DNA from: Salvator merianae
Taxonomy: Eukaryota > Chordata > Lepidosauria > Squamata > Teiidae
NCBI GenBank assembly: GCA_003586115.2
Contig: QVOM02000034.1
Location: 109,283,610-109,347,609, forward strand
DNA length: 64,000 bases
Reading direction: 5' to 3'
The position numbers were made by a program, and so were the translations under genes. Positions 58,933 to 64,000 of the stretch are shown here, one piece after another. The notes beneath the pieces are model-generated. The model made no database searches. It had not been told where the DNA came from and saw nothing but the letters and a program-made list of their open reading frames with translations. Position 1 is the stretch's first letter, and each line of letters opens with the position of its first letter.

Positions 58933-60023
58933 TAATTTTATATTAAAGTCAATGTCTCCATTGGCATGGATTTAATTTATCCTCCGTTTCTGGGGAACTA
59001 AACACCCATGTATATCAAGGTACAAGCGTAGGACATAACTAAGCCACAGATGTATGCATTCCCTCCCTTCTCACTTAATGCTTCTTTAGGACTAAGCATG
59101 TTTTGCTACAATTTTTGAATTGCCATGCTGAAAATGTTATTTTAATATTCAAAAGCAAGATTATATCAACAAAGCCTAGTTCAAAAGTACTGAGAATGGT
59201 TTTTCTTTAAACATCATCTCCAGGCTGTCTTTAAAACAGTGATCTCTTTTATGAAATGGAAATTTGGATGATGACAAATAGGAAATGCAGCTGCAGTGTT
59301 GGCTGAACTTAATTTTTAATCAAAGCCTCTGGAAATTGCCTAATAACAACCTATAGAAGATTACATGTACTTCCATGCAAATTCAGTCCTATTGTTTTAA
59401 GCATTCCAGTCTTGAAGTCTAATCAGAGTAAATGAGATCTCCATAATGTCAAGATTTAGGACTACAAAATGTGTCATGAAACTGGGGGCAAGCTCCAAAT
59501 GGCAATACATGTTAAATACACTTGAATTGTTAGTCCATGAAGTCCTTTATTTCATCATTCTTTGGAGAGTTAGACAGCTAATATGAAAAGCTTCTAAAAC
59601 CATTAACAGAAACTAGTAGTATACCCATAGTGTGATGGTGAGGGGAAGGAGTACGTGCACGTTTAGCATCTAGTTGCAGTTGCTAGTTGAAATGAAAATG
59701 CTAGGACGTAATAGCATTAATTTCTGTTTAAGTTTTAATAACCTTTACCATTATACTGTCTGTCAAATCTTTCATTAATGAAGATGAAAAGTCTTTACTT
59801 TTTTGGGAACACATGATGCAAAATACAAAGTTAGGCTGAGAATGACTGACCTAAGGTCACTCAGTAAATTTTATGGCTGAGTTGTAGTTGAAGCTCCTAG
59901 GAATCTCAGATCCCAAATCTGCCACTTACACTAAGCTATACATCATGCCTTATATGATAAGGGACTGAACAAGTAAATTGCTTAGGCTTCTAGTATTAAA
60001 GGAGATTTTAGCTTAGTGTGAAA

Positions 60024-60091
60024 ATGTAAGGATAGTCCTAGTATACAGCTGTAGATGTAAGGATAGTCCTAGTATACAGCTGTAGATGTAA
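60024..60091. repeat. 31-bp tandem duplication, two copies
   Basis: The unit ATGTAAGGATAGTCCTAGTA followed by TACAGCTGTAG occurs twice without mismatch (60024-60054 and 60055-60085) and a third 6-base start follows. Identity suggests a recent duplication or a polymorphic minisatellite. Confidence 0.95.
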
Positions 60092-60623
60092 TATGAAAGG
60101 GAAAAAAATGTTATTTTCTTTCATTCTTCCATGTTTTTATCTAGTTCTTAACAGCATTTCTACTAAACCTTAACTTTTATCTAGAACTACACCTATGCAA
60201 GCACAAGACACTTTCACTTCCGGAATGTGGTCCCTCTCAAATTCTACAATTATACTTATCCAGTTGCATTTTGGAGGACCTCCCAATTACCCAGAAGTAG
60301 CTTTTCAGATGGTAACCCAATTTTGCAAGCAAAGTGCTATGCACAGTTCATTGTATCTAAACCAGTACTAGCATAGAAAGTTGGTATTTACATTTCTTCT
60401 CTCTGCTCCTCTTAACATTTCCACAAAGCACAAACTGGTTTTAAAGACAAATATGTGTTTCACTAACATTATTCAACAGAATCTAAGTGTGCAATAGAGA
60501 TAAGGTTTCCTTTTACAAATATATCTAGGAGTTGGCTGATGGAGTTTGTTTGCAGATCCATAGGGAAGATCGGCTGTGAACTCTTGAGATGTTTTACTTT
60601 TAAATGTCTTTTTTTCCATCCAG

Positions 60624-60814
60624 GCAACAGTTAACCTGTTCCAGATGCAGCATGCCCAAGTTGTGTCTCTACCAGTTAACTGTCAATCCCTGTGTGAGAG
60701 TGCCAAGCTTTATGACCCGGGACAGAAGTTCTCTGAGTTTGTGAAGAATTTGCCAAAAGATGATGTTCCCATTGAATCAGGTTCCTTTGAAACACAGAGC
60801 TCCCAGGTTGGAGG
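60624..60814 (+). CDS. ARHGAP29 exon 13 (last exon in the window)
   Basis: Acceptor TTTCCATCCAG ends at 60623; donor GG|GTGAGA begins at 60815, phase 2. Phase 0 in, residues 454-516. Encodes TVNLFQMQHAQVVSLP, SLCESAKLYDPGQKFSEFVK, highly conserved, then a variable acidic/serine-rich linker. Reading through gives an in-frame TGA right after the donor (60816), so splicing is required. An alternative GTTGGA donor at 60807 is weaker. C1 and RhoGAP domains must be encoded beyond 64000. Confidence 0.92.
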
Positions 60815-61799
60815 GTGAGAACTCAGATAATATCTTTGCTTATTTGGCAGTGAATATAAGAAGAATGCTAGAAGAACATAGATAACAGAAAGTAAGAGAA
60901 AGGGAATGTATTAAAATAACAAGACAGGCATTGTTGACCATTTGGTGGAATGCCCACTAAAATATGAGGAAATGAATAGAAAACTATATCCAGGTGAAAT
61001 TGCATAGCAAATATCAGAGTTTAGAATTCTCTAATGTAGCAAAATACTGAGGAGAAAGCATCCGTGTTTCCAAAAATTGTTAACATCTGCCCATAGTGGA
61101 TGTTTGCCCAGTAGCTGCAATAATTACTGCTTAATCACTATGCTTGTTCTGGTCTCCAGGCTTTCTTAGTATGGGAATCATTGGAGGCTTTCTTTTGCTT
61201 TTCTGTAAAGTGCCATGCATGTTTATGCCATCCCTGCTGGTGTAAGCAGAATGCACAGGACCCCAGCCAAACATTTGGTTAGTTATTTAAAATCAAAACG
61301 TGAACTTTGATTTTCTAGACCCATCAGCACTTTCTTCTGTCCAGCCTTTTCTCCTAATTTTCCTTCTCATATATCTGCCTGTTTCCTGCTAGAATACTTC
61401 CCTTATTTTTCTACATTCTTGGTTTCTTTTATTTCTTTTTTGAGTCCTTGATTTTATCTGCATGAGTGCTGGCATAATTGAAGAAGGACAGGATGACTGA
61501 GAAAAGAAGGGGAGAGCAAGAGTTGCAGAAGTACTCATCTTTAGTGGGAAAAGAGGACTCCAAAGTAGTCATGAAATGCTGCTATTGGTTAGAAAAGAGA
61601 GACAAATATATAAGGGGTGGACCTCCTTGAGTTCCTTAAGGCGTGACAGCCAAGATAGCTAGTATATTGAAACTGAAGCAATAGACCTTATTAATGGGTA
61701 GGGAATAAACCAAGGCATTTGTCGCAAGTTCCTTGTGTAAGTAATTCTTTACCTATTCAAGCATAGATAATTTTATTTTCTAATCTAATCTAATCTTAT

Positions 61800-62180
61800 C
61801 TATCTATCTATCTCACTTCATTTCTTTATTTAAAGGACTTTTATGCTGCTTCCCATAAAAATCTCAAAGCAGTTTACAATAGTAAGCATGGAAAACATGG
61901 ATAAAAAACAAAAACAATTCACTTGATTAAAAGCAAATTACAAGTTGGGTGAGATGGGGAAAATAACAGTTTACAGAGGAAACGCCTATATGAAGAGATG
62001 CATCTTCAGTAGGCATTTGAAAGCTGTATAATTATAGGCATCTCATGAATCCCAAAGGAGAGGACATTGTACAAAATACAGAATGTCATCGCGTGATGGC
62101 CCTCAAAATAGGCCCTTTCTGTGGTGGCCATTCTGTACTTTGCAGAGCCTGCAGCAGGACCTCTCCAGATGATCTCGAGT
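61800..62180 (+). mobile_element. interspersed repeat family B copy 4
   Basis: After a TATC run (61796-61812), TTTCTTTATTTAAAGGACTT, CTCAAAGCAGTTTACAATAG, an A-rich stretch and GCATCTTCAGTAGGCATTTG match the family B order. The last third is not aligned. Confidence 0.45.
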
Positions 62181-62846
62181 ATCTTCCAGACTTAGGTGGA
62201 ACAGTGCTCACTTTCTATTCCTCTTTTGAAGCAATTATTCTCACACACAGCTGTAGGTTCCCTGAATGCTTTGTCACTAGCCAGAGATAAAGAGTACAGG
62301 CGTAGTTGGGTAAATAGCTATGTAACAGGACAGAATGCACAACATTTCTTTGATGTTTACAGCTATTGCATTACTGCAGAAATTTAATAATAAAGTAGAC
62401 AAGATTGGTATGCCTTCTGATTTATCAAGCTTTGTCGTAAGGCATCTTTACTATGGCTACTTCTTTGTGGTGAATTTATTACAGCCTTCCTTGCTTAATT
62501 TGCCAATATTTTAGGAAATAATATGGAGCTCAAAGCAACATTTTGTTACTGTTTGGGATTTTAATTTTCATTCTCCTCCTCCTTTATGAATTTTCTGATC
62601 CAGAGCTCTGATAATTACTCATCTTTAGTAGGTTGATCTTGAGGTTCTCCCTGTAAGACCATTTCTTCTACAACTGCCTCTTATTTTACCTCAGACATTG
62701 CAATTTTCACTTAGTCAGCTGATAACCTTTCTATTTGGCGAGAACGGTGCTGTTTTGCCTGTATAAGCAGCATACTGAATATCAGCAATGAAGAGGTTGA
62801 TATTACTTTACTTTCCAGAAAGGACAAAAAAAACGATGAAAGACCA

Positions 62847-62872
62847 ACACACACACACACACACACACACAC
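62847..62872. repeat. (AC)13 microsatellite
   Basis: Thirteen uninterrupted AC units. Likely polymorphic. Confidence 0.95.
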
Positions 62873-63479
62873 CGTTCAGGGTGATTGAACTGTTTCTGTT
62901 TTTGTAACTGTTTCATATTTTGCAGCTTAAGAATGCAGAAAGTACCCCGTTGGATCAAATATGAACATAACAGCTTTTCCTGCCCATAACTGGTCTTTAG
63001 ACACATGTCTCCTTATTGCAGAGTTAGTCATATAGTCTTTGGAGCTAGTAGCCTTTGGTAGCTCTGTTCTCTGTGAATTTATATTCTGTTCCTTCAAATT
63101 ATTAAAATCTGCTTTAAAGAGATTATCAAGATGATAATTGATTAATGTATTTCATTGTTGGATATGATTCTGCAACCAGGGAGTACATCTAGCACTGAAA
63201 TATGGAGAGAGTGAGATATAATACTCATTTTTTAATCTTTTACAAATTGATCTTTGCTGTTAATGTTACTATAGCAAGAAACAAGTAATGTGTGCTGGAT
63301 CCATAGTCGTACTTGATAGTGACCCCCAACTAGGCATAGCAGTGTGTTGAGCACTCAATCTTTGGGAATGTGTATGATAAAATAATAGAGCAGTAAATGA
63401 CTTTTTAAAAAAACTTTTATTTATTGTTGGATATACAGAAATCAGTTAATTTATATAAATTTATATAAATCGATTTATA

Positions 63480-63665
63480 TAAATTAGTATACGCCGTTTC
63501 CTTATTTCTTCTCCTCATTCTCCCTAAGAGACATAGTTCATGTGTGCATTCAGTTGGTTCCTGTATTACCAGTTCAATTTCTTTCATCAGTTGTTGCCAA
63601 CATTTCCTCTCATTCCCAGCACGTATGCATATAATCTCCTTTTACGTTACATCCATGCCAGCATT
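63480..63665 (-). mobile_element. L1 LINE ORF2 fragment
   Basis: The minus strand reads KCWHGCNVKGDYMHTCWEWE, then decayed residues to the end near 63480. This is the same cysteine motif as in the 18730-19530 L1 copy, so same or sister subfamily. 5' truncated, with AT-rich flanks. Confidence 0.65.
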
Positions 63666-63680
63666 TATTTATTTATTTAT

Positions 63681-63717
<37 letters not shown>

Positions 63718-63731
63718 GTGTGTGTGTGTGT
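63663..63731. repeat. compound (TTTA)n-(TA)n-(CA)12-(TG)n microsatellite
   Basis: Five TTTA units, a TA run, (AC)n at 63692-63716 and (TG)n at 63718-63730 in succession. The AC block and the following TG block are complementary and could fold into a hairpin. Confidence 0.9.
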
Positions 63732-63756
63732 ATCCTATATAGGAGATCCTATATAT

Positions 63757-63793
63757 ATTTACAGCTCAGTTGTGATTTAACTGAGCTGTAAAT
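63757..63793. repeat. perfect hairpin, 15-bp stem and 7-nt loop
   Basis: ATTTACAGCTCAGTT (63757-63771) and AACTGAGCTGTAAAT (63779-63793) are exact reverse complements around GTGATTT. It is not followed by a T-run that would suggest a terminator, and it has no promoter-like boxes. Confidence 0.9.
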
Positions 63794-64000
63794 GACTTGA
63801 CCTATAAAGTTTTATATAAGCATATATCACAGACAGGTGCAGTCTGTTTTTTACTTCTGCTCCTTAACTTCTGCATGAGAAGAATGAAAATTTTGTAAGA
63901 AGCTTAATATAAAGGTTAAAGCCAATAACAACCAACGTTTTTTTAAAAAAATTCTAATTTATACAGTACAAAAAAAAATATCTTGTAGCTACAATTCCTT

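Larger units (their letters stand above)
58067..60623 (+). other. ARHGAP29 intron 12
   Basis: Contains a roughly 580-base foldback element (58342-58932) and a 31-base tandem duplication (60024-60091). The remainder is AT-rich and unrecognised. Donor GTAAGA, acceptor TTTCCATCCAG. Confidence 0.7.
60815..64000 (+). other. ARHGAP29 intron 13 (continues beyond the window)
   Basis: No further exon is found. The content is a family-B repeat (61800-62180), (AC)n at 62847-62872, TTTA/TA/CA/TG simple repeats at 63663-63731, a hairpin at 63757-63793 and an L1 tail (63480-63665). Confidence 0.7.

Noticed and set aside
1..64000. CRISPR array, bacterial operon, phage or viral gene system
   Set aside because: Intron-exon structure, CpG island and LINE/SINE content show a vertebrate nuclear locus; no regularly spaced repeats or prokaryotic signals.

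Overview
This is a vertebrate nuclear window, about 38% GC by eye, with long introns and dense decayed retrotransposons. It is not a microbial or viral locus. The repeats point to a squamate reptile (lizard or snake): RTE/Bov-B remnants, CR1 and L2-type LINEs, L1 ORF2 tails, Sauria-like tRNA SINEs and several hAT-like MITEs. Lizard versus snake cannot be settled from this window.

The only gene I can support as functional is the 5' half of ARHGAP29 (PARG1), a Rho GTPase-activating protein, on the + strand. A GC-rich, TATA-less CpG-island promoter lies at about 2.7-3.4 kb and includes a probable non-coding exon 1 ending at 3008. The first coding exon is 6561-6904 (ATG at 6643). A 31 kb intron follows, then exons at 38070, 47865, 49238 and 55696, and a compact run of seven exons between 56222 and 58066. 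The last exon in the window is 60624-60814. Every junction has AG/GT ends and matching phase, giving 516 codons plus 2 nt with no stop. The encoded part is the N-terminal region and the F-BAR/coiled-coil module. The C1 and RhoGAP domains must lie beyond 64000.

Layout: 1-2.68 kb is upstream flank; 2.7-3.4 kb the promoter island; 3.0-6.56 kb intron 1 with one MITE; 6.9-38.1 kb intron 2, which holds two CR1s, a hAT MITE, a CpG-rich TIR element, Bov-B, two L1 tails (one nested in an L2 with a 15-bp target duplication), L2s, an R4/Dong-like LINE, SINEs and a processed pseudogene of GATAD1. 38.2-47.9 kb is intron 3 (120-nt homopurine tract and a nearly complete L2). 49.3-55.7 kb is intron 5 (CR1 with a minisatellite insert, hAT element, two L2 tails). 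58.1-60.6 kb is intron 12 with a roughly 580-bp foldback element. 60.8-64 kb is intron 13 with simple repeats and an L1 tail.

I found no CRISPR, no operon and no clearly novel multi-gene system. The most notable items are the GATAD1 retropseudogene, a transposon-like element carrying a GC-box/CRE/CCAAT cluster in intron 2, the large foldback in intron 12, a signal-peptide-like uORF in the leader, and the nested insertions. Family names come from recognised protein motifs and memory of the families; nothing was searched against a database.
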